DNA of 64,000 bases from Ectorhizobium quercum. Its GTDB lineage: Bacteria; Pseudomonadota; Alphaproteobacteria; Rhizobiales; Rhizobiaceae. Each line of letters opens with the position of its first letter. Within the stretch, counting starts at the first letter, position 1. The position numbers and the translations under genes are program-made. This document shows, piece by piece, positions 17,099 through 26,025 of the stretch. The stretch lies in assembly GCF_026552795.1 (NCBI RefSeq), contig NZ_JANFPI010000012.1, positions 21,505 through 85,504 of the forward strand, written 5' to 3'. Under the pieces are notes generated by a model. The model saw only the letters and a list, made by a program, of their open reading frames with translations, was not told the origin of the DNA and ran no database searches.

Positions 17099-17707
17099 AT
17101 GAGCGACCGGTCCAATGCCCATGAGGGCGTCGCATGGGCGAAACAACGCCTCGACGATCTGGATACCCTGATATCGGAGGCCGAAAAATCCATCGGCGGC
17201 CTGAAGGAACGCGCCCGCGAGGAAGCGGAAAACGCGCTGGCGCGCCTTCGGCAATCGCGCGACACGCTGGAGAAATATCAGGGCGGCCTGCGCGCCCGGG
17301 CCGATGCGGCGAAGCAGACCGTCGAAGAGTTCCCGAACGCGCTCGAAGCGGAGTGGGTCGAGGTCGAAGCCGCTTTCCAGTCGCTCCTGTCCGCCGTGGG
17401 AGACCGGACGGATGCCGCGCGCGAGATCGTTGCCGCGCGCGTGAAGGCGCAGCGCCAGTCGTGGGAGGCCTCCGTGAAGGAACTGCGCGATCAGGCTGCC
17501 GAAACCGTGGACAAGGCCCGCGGCGAGATGGACGTCGCGATCAGCCGGCTGTCGGAGGAAGCGGAAAAATTCCAGGCCAGGATCGGCGAGGCGAAGGATG
17601 CCGGCGACGTGTCCTGGGAAGCGGTGAAGAGCGGGCTTGCCGAAGCCAGGGCCGTCCATGACCGCACGATCCGCAAGATCAGGGATGCGTTTTCCAGACG
17701 GACCTGA
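17099..17707 (+). CDS. Coiled-coil protein of unknown function
   Basis: The 202-residue product is almost entirely charged amphipathic helix (WAKQRLDDLDTLISEAEKSI and similar heptads), without signal peptide, cysteine or membrane segment. An AGGAAAGGAAG ribosome-binding site fixes the ATG at 17099. It lies 31 bases behind the CecR-type regulator gene, probably in one transcript. The composition recalls apolipoprotein/PspA-like helical proteins that bind membranes, but there is no specific family evidence. Confidence 0.75.
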   Translation: MSDRSNAHEGVAWAKQRLDDLDTLISEAEKSIGGLKERAREEAENALARLRQSRDTLEKYQGGLRARADAAKQTVEEFPNALEAEWVEVEAAFQSLLSAVGDRTDAAREIVAARVKAQRQSWEASVKELRDQAAETVDKARGEMDVAISRLSEEAEKFQARIGEAKDAGDVSWEAVKSGLAEARAVHDRTIRKIRDAFSRRT

Positions 17708-17808
17708 ACCCGCCCTGCCCCTTGAAATGGAAGCGGCGGCATCGTCGTGCAAGTCCTGCGCCAGCCTCGGCCTCCATGATATGACATTCGTGCGATTCGG
17801 AGATCGAA

Positions 17809-18360
17809 ATGCGCCGCTTCTGGTCGATCGTTATTGCCGGCTCCGTCTCGAGCGCGGCCGTTCAGGACTGTCTTGCCGGCGACCGGCTGTTCGATGAGCT
17901 TCGCTTCGGGGCGTCGGCATCGGTTCAGAGCGGGAATTCCCGGGAAAGCGGCGCTTTTCCGGAGTTGACCGCCTTCTTCGATCCGCTGGGTCTGGACGAA
18001 GCGGTCGGCTGGCAGCAGCAACTGGCCCGGCCGCGGATCGGTCTCGGCACCTCTGTCGGCACGTCAGGCGAAGCGACGCAGGTCTTCGGCGGCCTGTCCT
18101 GGCAGTTCAGCATCACCGAGCGGATATTTACCGAAGCGGGATTCGGCGTGACATGGCACGACGGCAAACTCGAGCACAACGCGGACGGCCCCGAACTGGG
18201 CTGCCGCTTCCTGCTTCGCGAGCATGTCGGCGCCGGCTATCGCTTCAACGCCCACTGGAGCGCCATCGCGCAGGTCGCGCACTCGTCGCATGCCAATCTC
18301 TGCGACGGCCCCAACGACGGCGCGACGCGTGCGGGAATCCAGCTCGGCTACAAGTTCTGA
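17809..18360 (+). CDS. PagL-like lipid A 3-O-deacylase (acyloxyacyl hydrolase)
   Basis: This is a 183-residue outer-membrane beta-barrel. It has a signal peptide (about 1-23, ending DCLAG), alternating amphipathic strands and a C-terminal aromatic residue (YKF) typical of barrels. The PagL active-site pattern H-x-S appears as His158 and Ser160 in AHSSHANL, after a conserved GYRFNAHWSA strand. The usual third residue, Glu, is not at the same spacing. Asp170 may substitute. Family role: removes the 3-O acyl chain of lipid A and so alters envelope signalling and peptide resistance. Confidence 0.75.
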   Translation: MRRFWSIVIAGSVSSAAVQDCLAGDRLFDELRFGASASVQSGNSRESGAFPELTAFFDPLGLDEAVGWQQQLARPRIGLGTSVGTSGEATQVFGGLSWQFSITERIFTEAGFGVTWHDGKLEHNADGPELGCRFLLREHVGAGYRFNAHWSAIAQVAHSSHANLCDGPNDGATRAGIQLGYKF

Positions 18361-18453
18361 CCGCATTTTCCGCGCGCCGGCCGGCTGCGGATTCTCATGT
18401 GATAAAACGACAGGCCCGGGCTGATTGCCTCGCCCTGAAAAACGGCAGCACGA

Positions 18454-19071
18454 TCACTGCGGTTTCGGTTGTTCCGCAGCGACGCCGGAGGTCGCCTCCC
18501 CCTCCGCCGTCTCGACGTCCAGAAGGCCGGCGATCACCTGCGAAATCAGGCGCTCCAGCGTTCCGCCCTCTCCTTCCTGCAAGGATTCCGCACCGATCAC
18601 GTCCCTCAGAATCCCGACGCCGACGAGAAAGGCCCCGACCAGGGCTGCACGCTGCTGGCCCACGCCCTCGCATTTGGCGACGAGCGGCGCGATGAAGTCA
18701 TCGCTCATGACCCGGTGCAACACCCGCGAGGCGTCAGGGCTGGAAAAGGAACGAACGAGGATATCGAGCGAGCGGATCTCGTTCGCTCCCCGCCCGGTCA
18801 GAATCTCCTGCGCAAGCGCCGCGGGCAGTTCGTCGCGATCGGCGGCGAAAACCCGCGCCGGCTGGAGCGTCGCCTTGACGGCCTCGTAGAACAGCTTCTC
18901 CTTCGACCCGAAGCTGCGATGGACATAGGCCATGTCGACCCCGACATCGCCGGCCAGATCGCGCAACCCGGTGTCCTCATAGGAATGCGCCGAAAAGCGC
19001 AGCATAGCGGCCTTGAGGATGCGATCCCGGGTCGTGTCGTCGGCCTCCGCACGGATGACGCGGCTCGGCAT
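18454..19071 (-). CDS. TetR/AcrR family transcriptional regulator
   Basis: This is a 205-residue regulator with an N-terminal helix-turn-helix domain (TTRDRILKAAMLRFSAHSYEDTGLRDLAGDVGVDMAYVHRSFGSKEKLFYEAV, residues about 13-62) and a divergent ligand-binding part. It is divergent from the GltS symporter gene about 190 bases away. That symporter, or the convergent PagL-like gene, are candidate targets. Confidence 0.85.
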   Translation of the reverse strand: MPSRVIRAEADDTTRDRILKAAMLRFSAHSYEDTGLRDLAGDVGVDMAYVHRSFGSKEKLFYEAVKATLQPARVFAADRDELPAALAQEILTGRGANEIRSLDILVRSFSSPDASRVLHRVMSDDFIAPLVAKCEGVGQQRAALVGAFLVGVGILRDVIGAESLQEGEGGTLERLISQVIAGLLDVETAEGEATSGVAAEQPKPQ

Positions 19072-19261
19072 TTTCTCTTCTCCACCCTATTGACCATGCC
19101 GCAGGACTACCGGCATAAGGCGACGTCGTCAACAGGTGATGACAAGGACACGAAGATCGAAACGGGGAGGTTCGGCAACCGGAAAATCAGGGGTCTCACC
19201 GCATGAACGTGCAGGGCTTCGTTTCCAGGCCGGTTCTCCGCCGAAGCAGCAACGGGCCAGA

Positions 19262-20458
19262 ATGCAGGTAGACGCATTTTTCTCCTTCACCATCGCAGTC
19301 ATCCTTCTGCTTACGGGCAAGATCGTGACGATGAACGTCCTGCTCCTGCGAAAATACGCGATCCCCGAGCCGGTCGTCGGCGGGATATTGTGTACGGCGG
19401 TGGTCGCGGCCGCCTACGCGTTCACCGGGCAGCAGATCGTCTTCGAGCTGGGGATGCGCGATTTCCTGCTCCTGCTCTTTTTCGCGGGCATTGGCCTGAA
19501 GGCCGATGTGCGCAGCCTGCTTGCCGGAGGACGGCCACTGGCGATCCTGCTCACGCTCGCCATCGTCTTCATGCTTCTCCAGAATTTCGCCGGTCTCGGC
19601 ATGGCATCGATGTTCGGGCTCGACCCCAAGGCCGGCCTCATGGTCGGGTCGATCTCGCTGACCGGCGGGATCGGGACCACGCTCGCATGGGCCCCCATCT
19701 TCGTCGAGCGGCTCGGCATCCCGAACGCCGGGGAACTGGGAGTGGCGGCCAACACCGTCGGCCTCATCGCCGCCTGCGTGATCGGCGGGCCGATCGCCGC
19801 CTTTCTCATGAAGCGCCATCGGATCGTCGCGACGCACGATACCGAACTCGACATCGGCGCGTCCTTCGAGAAGCCGCAGTCGAGGCTGGACTATTTCTGC
19901 GTCCTGTGGGCGATCCTGGCGCTCAATGTCTCGCTGATCATCGGCCTGAGCATCAACAGCCTGATCGAACTGAGCGGCTTCACCATCCCGGCCTTCGTCA
20001 GCTGCCTGATGGCCGGGATACTGATCCGCAACCTGATGCCCTACACGGTCGGCGCGACGATCCAGCGGCTGTGGCCCGGTGTCGAGGACGGACTGGCGCT
20101 GATTTCCGACCTGGCGCTCGGCCTCTTCCTGACGATGGCGCTGATGGGGCTCCAGCTCTGGCAGCTCGGCGGCATCTTCATCTTCATCGCCTGCACGCTG
20201 GCGGTCCAGATCGCGTTGACGGTGCTTTACACGGTCGCCGTCGTCTTCCGCCTGATGGGACGGAACTATGAAGCCGTGGTGATATCCGCGGGTTTCGGCG
20301 GCATCACGCTGGGCTCGACGGCAACCGCCATCGCCAACATGACGGCGGTCACGCAGCAGTATGGCGCAGCGCACCGTGCCTTCATCATCGTGCCGCTCGT
20401 CTGCGGGTTCTTCATCGACATCGTCAACGCCATCATCATTTCCGCCTTCGTCGGATGA
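19262..20458 (+). CDS. gltS: GltS-type sodium/glutamate symporter
   Basis: This is an inner-membrane transporter of 398 residues with about ten hydrophobic helices in two inverted repeats, including VGGILCTAVVAAAYAF and SLTGGIGTTLAWAPIF. The latter is the family re-entrant loop, echoed later by AGFGGITLGSTATAIANM. It takes up glutamate with sodium. The ATG at 19262 begins the first membrane helix. The open frame extends upstream to 19136 but that stretch is unlike coding sequence. No strong ribosome-binding site is seen. Confidence 0.93.
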   Translation: MQVDAFFSFTIAVILLLTGKIVTMNVLLLRKYAIPEPVVGGILCTAVVAAAYAFTGQQIVFELGMRDFLLLLFFAGIGLKADVRSLLAGGRPLAILLTLAIVFMLLQNFAGLGMASMFGLDPKAGLMVGSISLTGGIGTTLAWAPIFVERLGIPNAGELGVAANTVGLIAACVIGGPIAAFLMKRHRIVATHDTELDIGASFEKPQSRLDYFCVLWAILALNVSLIIGLSINSLIELSGFTIPAFVSCLMAGILIRNLMPYTVGATIQRLWPGVEDGLALISDLALGLFLTMALMGLQLWQLGGIFIFIACTLAVQIALTVLYTVAVVFRLMGRNYEAVVISAGFGGITLGSTATAIANMTAVTQQYGAAHRAFIIVPLVCGFFIDIVNAIIISAFVG

Positions 20459-20682
20459 TGTGACGCAGGGCAAGCCATGTCGCGGGCAGCCGAGACGCAT
20501 TCATGTCTTGCCATACGTCAAAAACATGATAATTTTCGTCATCTTAAAAATTCCGGACGGCACCGTCGCGCGCTGGCAAATCCCTGGCCATTGGAGACGC
20601 AAACTGCAATGATTTGCTTCATCGCGATGCTCCGTGAGAAAGGCATGCCCGCCTTCCTGCCGAACAAGGACGGTCCCGAACG

Positions 20683-21591
20683 GTGACGTATCTTCATTCC
20701 ATGACCTGCTATACGGAAGGCATCAAGGTGCTTGCGCCCGTCAAGTGGCGCGGCCTCGACGGCCTCGTGAGCGTCTTCTGGGATGCGGAAGGCCAGTCCG
20801 GCGCCCGGGGATATTACCTCTCCCCCGATCCGCGCATCGTGATCTTCTTCAACGACGTCTCGCCCCATATCCGGATGACCAACCGGGACGGCGGGATTGC
20901 CGGGCACTCCCGCCCGATGACGCGGGCGATCTATGTCCCGGCAGGCGTTCCGCTGTGGACGAATTTCACGTCCACGCATCGCTTTTCCCATCTCGACCTG
21001 CATCTGCACAAGGATCGGCTGCTGCGGTTCCTGTCGCCCTCTATCGGCTCGTCGGCGGCGCTCGCGGCCCTGCGCCGCCCGGTGGAAATCCAGGATGCCG
21101 GTGCGGTGGAGACACTCGCCGGCCTGCTGGTCGAGGAGGTGTCGACCCCCTCGAAGCATGCCGTCTATGCCGAAAGCCTCGTCGGCAGCATCGTCAGCGG
21201 CCTGCTCGACATTCCCGATCCGCGCAGCGAACATGCCAATGGCAGGCTCACGCAGGCGCAGATGAACAAGCTGATCTCGCGCGTCGACACCCACGGCGAC
21301 AGCCGCCTGACCGTCTCCGAAATGGCGGCGATCGTCGGCCTTTCCGAAAGCTGGTTCGCCAATGTCTTCAAGCAGACGACGGGCAAGACGCCCCTGCAAT
21401 GGCAGCTCGGCAAGCGCATCGGCCTTGCGCAGAAGCTGCTGGTGGAAAGCGACCTGACCATTGCCGACATCGCCGCCCGGCTCGGCTTTTCCGATCAGGC
21501 CCACCTGACGAAAGCCTTTCGGCAGGTGGCCGGCGAAACACCCGCCGCCTGGCGGCGCATGCAGACAGGCCGACACGGCCTCTGCGATTGA
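20683..21591 (+). CDS. AraC-family regulator of siderophore uptake (predicted)
   Basis: This is a 302-residue activator with a sensor domain of about 190 residues and a C-terminal double helix-turn-helix (SRLTVSEMAAIVGLSESWFANVFKQTTGKTPLQW then LTIADIAARLGFSDQAHLTKAFRQVAGETP). The start is GTG at 20683. An ATG at 20701 is an alternative. It lies next to the TonB receptor gene, and the receptor promoter contains three tandem 18-bp direct repeats of the type AraC proteins bind. A siderophore-responsive activator, like AlcR/PchR, is the most likely reading. Confidence 0.88.
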   Translation: MTYLHSMTCYTEGIKVLAPVKWRGLDGLVSVFWDAEGQSGARGYYLSPDPRIVIFFNDVSPHIRMTNRDGGIAGHSRPMTRAIYVPAGVPLWTNFTSTHRFSHLDLHLHKDRLLRFLSPSIGSSAALAALRRPVEIQDAGAVETLAGLLVEEVSTPSKHAVYAESLVGSIVSGLLDIPDPRSEHANGRLTQAQMNKLISRVDTHGDSRLTVSEMAAIVGLSESWFANVFKQTTGKTPLQWQLGKRIGLAQKLLVESDLTIADIAARLGFSDQAHLTKAFRQVAGETPAAWRRMQTGRHGLCD

Positions 21592-21649
21592 AACCGCACC
21601 GGATCCCCGATCCGGGAACCCGATGCGCGATGCCCGGCGCCTCCGTTCG

Positions 21650-23779
21650 TCAGAAGCGGTAACGAAGGGATCCGATGACCGTGCGGCCTTCCTCGACATA
21701 GCAGTAGGACCCCGAGCAGGTCGTCTCGCGATTGTCGAAAACATTGCTGACGTTCAGGCGGGCCGTAAGCCCTTCCAGCTTCGGGTTCGCAGCGCCGAAG
21801 TCGTAGGCGACAGCCGCATCGACAAGGATACGATCGGCGTTCTTGCCGGTATCGTTGCCGTCGTCCTTCCAGGTTTTGGAGTAATATCGCGCGCCCGCGC
21901 CAAGGGAGAGGCCCTCAAGCGGCCCCGACGGCATCTGGTAATGAGCCCACAGCGCGAACTGGTTGGCGGGGATGCCGGCCGGAACCTTGCCCGGATTGTC
22001 GCCGGCCAGAATTTCCATATCGAGATAGGTATAGGACGCAAGCAGATCGAGGTTGTCGATCAGATTGGCCTTGGCTTCGATCTCGAAGCCGCGTGATCGC
22101 ACCTTGCCACGCGTGACGGAGGCACCGATGACGACAGGGTCGGACGCCAGCGTGTTGGTCTGCTCGATGTTGAAGACAGCGGCGTTTATCGCAAGGTTCA
22201 GATCGGTCGGTGCATATTTTACGCCGACTTCGAACTGCTCGCCCTCGGAAGGATCGAAATATTCCCCCGTGGCGCTCCTGCCCGTATTGGGGGCGAAGGA
22301 CGTCGAATAGCTGACATAGGGCGCAATGCCGTTGTCAAAGAGATAGGCAAGACCGGCACGTCCGGAGAAATGGCCGAAATTCCCGTACTGGTTGGCATCC
22401 AGCCAGTCGTAGCGGCCGCCGAGGGTCAACACGAACCTGTCGTATTCGATCTGGTCCTGGAGATAGACGCCCGTCTGGCGTTGCTTGAGCGTGTAGAGAG
22501 TCGACAGAGCCGTCGGGGGCGTGATCGGCTGCTGGCCGTAATTCCGGTCGACGAGATCGAGGTCCGGCGCGGCGACGCTTCCGAAATCATAACCGCTGTC
22601 GAGATAGGTGTAGTCGATGCCCGCGAGCAGCGTGTGGGCAAGCGGCCCCGTATCGACCCTCCATTCGAGCTGGTTGTCGATCGCGAAAGTATCGGCCCGG
22701 TCTATCAGACGATTTGCGGTTCGCGTTGCCGACAGGCCGTCCGGGGAAATTCCGACGACAGACACGTACTTCATATCCGTATTTATCCGGGCCGCCCTCA
22801 GGTTCTGACGAAAGATCAGGTCGTCCGAGAACCGGTGCTGAAACTCGTAACCGATGCGCTTCTGGATAACATCCATGTCCCCGTAGGCCGGATCTCCGTG
22901 CTCGATATCCGTCAGGTTTCCGTTGTCGCTTAAAAAGCCCGCGGCCCCGCCGCTGGTGATGTTCGAATACTCACCGAGAATCGTCAGCTGCGTGTCGTGA
23001 TCGTCCGAGCGCAGGGTCAAGGCCGGTGCGATATAGATGCGGTCGTCCTTCGTTGCGACGAACTGGGTGTCCGCGCCCCGGGCAAGGCCGGTGATCCGGT
23101 AGAGGATATTGTCGTTTCCGGCGACGGGTCCGGACGAATCGATATTGATCTGGCGGCGGTCGAAATTGCCGGCCTGCACTTCGATCTCGTTGAACGGCAC
23201 CTCGGTCGGACGTTTGCTGACGACATTGACGATCCCTCCCGGCGAGCCTCCGCCGTAAAGGACGGAGCTGGGGCCCTTCAGGATGGTGACGCCCTCGATC
23301 CCGTAGGGCTCCTTGCGCGCAACCGAAAAGACGCCTCCCAGATCACGCAGGCCGTCCCGATAATAGCCGCTGTCAGTGACATTGAAGCCCCGGATGAAAA
23401 CCGTGTCGAACCGGGGGTCGAAGCCGAACACGCCCGTTCGCACCCCGGAACTGTAATTGGTCGCCTGGACAAGGCTCTGCACGTTGCGGTCTTCAAGTTC
23501 CTTGCGCGATACCGTCGAGACCGACTGAGGCACTTTCGCAAGCTCGACCTGGGTCTTCGTGCCGACCGTGGCTGACTTGCCGACATACCGGTCCGTCTTG
23601 ACGGGGCCGCTTGAACTGACGCCGGCCTCCTGCGCGTCGGCATCCGATTCCACGACGATCGGAGCGAGCGTGGTATCTTCCTGCGCCAGCGACGGGGCAA
23701 GGCCGATCACGCAAAGGCAGTATGCGGAAAGAGAGGTCGTTTGAAGAAGACGCACCGGGGCTGAAACGCGCAAAGTCAT
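21650..23779 (-). CDS. TonB-dependent siderophore receptor
   Basis: This is a 709-residue outer-membrane barrel receptor: signal peptide (about 1-32, ending PSLAQ), TonB box region (APIVVES), plug domain with ELEDRNVQSLVQATNYSSGV, FIRGFNVTDSGYYRDGLRD and ILKGPSSVLYGGGSPGGIVNVVSK, then a 22-strand-type barrel ending in LRYRF. The plug motifs place it in the ferric-siderophore (FhuA/FoxA/FpvA) group. It lacks the long N-terminal signalling domain, so regulation is by the adjacent AraC protein rather than a sigma/anti-sigma cascade. Divergent from the uptake operon. Confidence 0.93.
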   Translation of the reverse strand: MTLRVSAPVRLLQTTSLSAYCLCVIGLAPSLAQEDTTLAPIVVESDADAQEAGVSSSGPVKTDRYVGKSATVGTKTQVELAKVPQSVSTVSRKELEDRNVQSLVQATNYSSGVRTGVFGFDPRFDTVFIRGFNVTDSGYYRDGLRDLGGVFSVARKEPYGIEGVTILKGPSSVLYGGGSPGGIVNVVSKRPTEVPFNEIEVQAGNFDRRQINIDSSGPVAGNDNILYRITGLARGADTQFVATKDDRIYIAPALTLRSDDHDTQLTILGEYSNITSGGAAGFLSDNGNLTDIEHGDPAYGDMDVIQKRIGYEFQHRFSDDLIFRQNLRAARINTDMKYVSVVGISPDGLSATRTANRLIDRADTFAIDNQLEWRVDTGPLAHTLLAGIDYTYLDSGYDFGSVAAPDLDLVDRNYGQQPITPPTALSTLYTLKQRQTGVYLQDQIEYDRFVLTLGGRYDWLDANQYGNFGHFSGRAGLAYLFDNGIAPYVSYSTSFAPNTGRSATGEYFDPSEGEQFEVGVKYAPTDLNLAINAAVFNIEQTNTLASDPVVIGASVTRGKVRSRGFEIEAKANLIDNLDLLASYTYLDMEILAGDNPGKVPAGIPANQFALWAHYQMPSGPLEGLSLGAGARYYSKTWKDDGNDTGKNADRILVDAAVAYDFGAANPKLEGLTARLNVSNVFDNRETTCSGSYCYVEEGRTVIGSLRYRF

Positions 23780-23843
23780 GGAGAAAAGCCTCTGTGTTTG
23801 ACGAATGAGTCATTGGCAGGGAAACATGAGTGCTCATATCAAC

Positions 23844-23897
23844 TATAGAAACCGTCCAGTATTGTAGATTCCTGCGGTTTTGTAGAAACCTACGGAA
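23844..23897. promoter_or_regulatory. Three tandem 18-bp direct repeats, predicted AraC operator
   Basis: Bases 23844-23861, 23862-23879 and 23880-23897 align as TATAGAAACCGTCCAGTA, TTGTAGATTCCTGCGGTT and TTGTAGAAACCTACGGAA. They share TAGA..CC at the same phase. They lie 65-120 bases upstream of the receptor start and 100-155 bases upstream of the uptake operon, so one activator could serve both directions. Confidence 0.6.
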
Positions 23898-23998
23898 ACT
23901 TCGCCGCTTCGTTGCCAAGCCACGGGCATCCGCCTTGACGCCGCCCGATGAACCTGAAACGAAAACTCCACTTTGAAACGTCATGGAGGGTTTCGCCA

Positions 23999-24997
23999 AT
24001 GCTGCGGCTCTTTCGTTTTCCCATGAGATTCGTCGCCCTGTGCCTCTGGTTCATCGCAGCCGGCTGCGCTGGGGCTGCGGAGGATACGTCTTATCCCATC
24101 GTCATCGAGCATGCGCTGGGCACGACGACGATCGCCAGGAAGCCCGAGCGCGTGGCGACGGTCGCCTGGGCGAACCACGAGGTTCCGCTGGCGCTCGGCA
24201 TCGTGCCGGTCGGCTTTGCCGCTGCCAATTTCGGCGATGACGACGGCGACGGGCTGCTGCCCTGGGTGGCCGAAAAGCTTACGGAACTCGGCGCCGAAAC
24301 GCCCGTGCTCTTCGACGAGGGCGACGGCATCGACTTCGAGGCGGTCGCCGCCACGCGGCCGGACGTCATCCTGGCGGCCTATTCGGGGCTCAGCCAGTCC
24401 GACTACGACACGCTGAGCCAGATCGCTCCGGTCGTCGCCTATCCCGAATCCGCCTGGGCGACCGACTGGCGCGAGATGATCCGCCTCAACAGCGCCGGGC
24501 TCGGCATGGCCGCCGAAGGCGAGGCGCTGATTGCGCGCATCGAGAAGGAGATTGCCGAAACGGTCGCCGGGCATTCGGAACTTCAGGGCAAGACGGCGAT
24601 GTTCGTCACCCATCTCGACGTCACCAACCTGAGCACCGTCAATTTCTACACCGCCAACGATACGCGGGTGAAGTTCTTCGCCGACCTCGGGCTCACATCG
24701 CCGAAAAGCGTGCTGGAGGCGACGAAGCCGGGGCAGTTCGCCGCCAGCGTCAGCGCAGAACGGGTCGATATCTTCAACGATGTCGACATCGTGGTAGCCT
24801 ATGGCAGCATGCCGCTGCTGGACGCCGTGAAAGCCGACCTGCTGCTGTCGCGGATGCCCGCCGTCGGCAAGGATGCCCTCGTCATGCTCGGCCGCAACCC
24901 GCTCGGCACCGCCGCCAACCCGACGCCGCTTTCGATCTCCTGGGTGCTGAAGGACTATGTCGCGCTTCTTGCCGCTGCCGCCGGGAAGTCGCAATGA
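23999..24997 (+). CDS. Siderophore ABC transporter substrate-binding protein
   Basis: This is a periplasmic FecB/FhuD-type binding protein of 332 residues: signal peptide (about 1-30, FVALCLWFIAAGCAGAA), then the class III fold opening TIARKPERVATVAWANHEVPLALG. The ATG at 23999 is chosen because GGAGGG lies eight bases before it. The frame opens at 23948. A cysteine at the signal end (AAGC) could make it a lipoprotein, but the context is not a clear lipobox. Its last codons overlap the first permease gene. Confidence 0.9.
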   Translation: MLRLFRFPMRFVALCLWFIAAGCAGAAEDTSYPIVIEHALGTTTIARKPERVATVAWANHEVPLALGIVPVGFAAANFGDDDGDGLLPWVAEKLTELGAETPVLFDEGDGIDFEAVAATRPDVILAAYSGLSQSDYDTLSQIAPVVAYPESAWATDWREMIRLNSAGLGMAAEGEALIARIEKEIAETVAGHSELQGKTAMFVTHLDVTNLSTVNFYTANDTRVKFFADLGLTSPKSVLEATKPGQFAASVSAERVDIFNDVDIVVAYGSMPLLDAVKADLLLSRMPAVGKDALVMLGRNPLGTAANPTPLSISWVLKDYVALLAAAAGKSQ

Positions 24998-26025
24998 GGA
25001 CTGACGTTGCCGCGGCGCGAGGCATGCCGGCGCCGGCCCGCTCGCGGGCGCTGTGGCTGATGCTGACCGCGGCCGCGCTCGTCCTGCTTTCGGCACTCTC
25101 CGTGGCGACCGGCACGCGGGACGTCGGCCTCGGCGACATTGCGGCGGCGCTCGGCGGACATGTGGAGACGATCGATCAGGCGGCGGTGGCCATGCGGGTT
25201 CCCCGCACGATCCTCGCCCTTCTCGCCGGCGGCGCGCTCGGGCTGGCCGGAGCGATCATGCAGGGGGTAACGCGCAATCCGCTCGCCGATCCCGGCATCC
25301 TCGGCGTCAACATGGGCGCATCGCTGGCGGTGGTGGTGGGCGTCGCCTGGTTCAACATCGCCTCCGCCCATGCCTATATCTTCACGGCCATTCTCGGCGC
25401 CGGGGTCTCCGCGGTCTTCGTCTATGTCATCGGCTCGCTCGGGCGCGGCGGCGCCACGCCGCTCAAGCTGGCCCTTGCCGGGGCCGCCACCTCCGTCGCC
25501 TTTTCCTCGCTGGTCATCGCGGTGGTGCTGCCGCGAAACGATATCGCCGGCGGCATCCGCGCCTGGCAGATCGGCGGCGTCGGCGGGGCGACTTTCGAGC
25601 GCATCCTGCCTGTCCTGCCGTTTCTCGCGGCAGGCTTCGTCATCAGCCTGCTGTCGGCGCGCAAGCTGAACTCGCTGGCGCTTGGCGACGAGCTGGCCGC
25701 CGGGCTCGGCGAGCGCGTCGCCGTCGCCCGGGCCGTCGCCGCGTTCGGCGCAATCCTGCTGTGCGGGGCGATCACCGCGGTCTGCGGCCCGATCGGCTTC
25801 CTCGGCCTGATCGTGCCGCATCTCTGCCGCCTGCTGGTCGGGGTCGATCATCGCTGGCTGTTGCCCTTTTCCGCGCTCGGCGGCGCCGGCCTGCTGCTGG
25901 CCGCCGATATCGTCGGGCGCATCATCGCCCGCCCGGGAGAACTCGATGTCGGCATCGTCACCGCCTTCGTCGGCGCGCCGTTCTTCATCTGGATCGTTCG
26001 CCGCCAGCGGGTCCGCGACCTATGA
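24994..26025 (+). CDS. FecCD-family siderophore permease, first subunit
   Basis: This is a 343-residue inner-membrane permease with about nine helices and the family motifs RVPRTILALLAGGALGLAGA, GVTRNPLADPGILGVNMGA and GPIGFLGLIVPHLCRLLVG. It overlaps the binding-protein gene and the next permease gene by ATGA, so all are translationally coupled. It forms a heterodimer with the next gene product. Confidence 0.93.
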   Translation: MRTDVAAARGMPAPARSRALWLMLTAAALVLLSALSVATGTRDVGLGDIAAALGGHVETIDQAAVAMRVPRTILALLAGGALGLAGAIMQGVTRNPLADPGILGVNMGASLAVVVGVAWFNIASAHAYIFTAILGAGVSAVFVYVIGSLGRGGATPLKLALAGAATSVAFSSLVIAVVLPRNDIAGGIRAWQIGGVGGATFERILPVLPFLAAGFVISLLSARKLNSLALGDELAAGLGERVAVARAVAAFGAILLCGAITAVCGPIGFLGLIVPHLCRLLVGVDHRWLLPFSALGGAGLLLAADIVGRIIARPGELDVGIVTAFVGAPFFIWIVRRQRVRDL

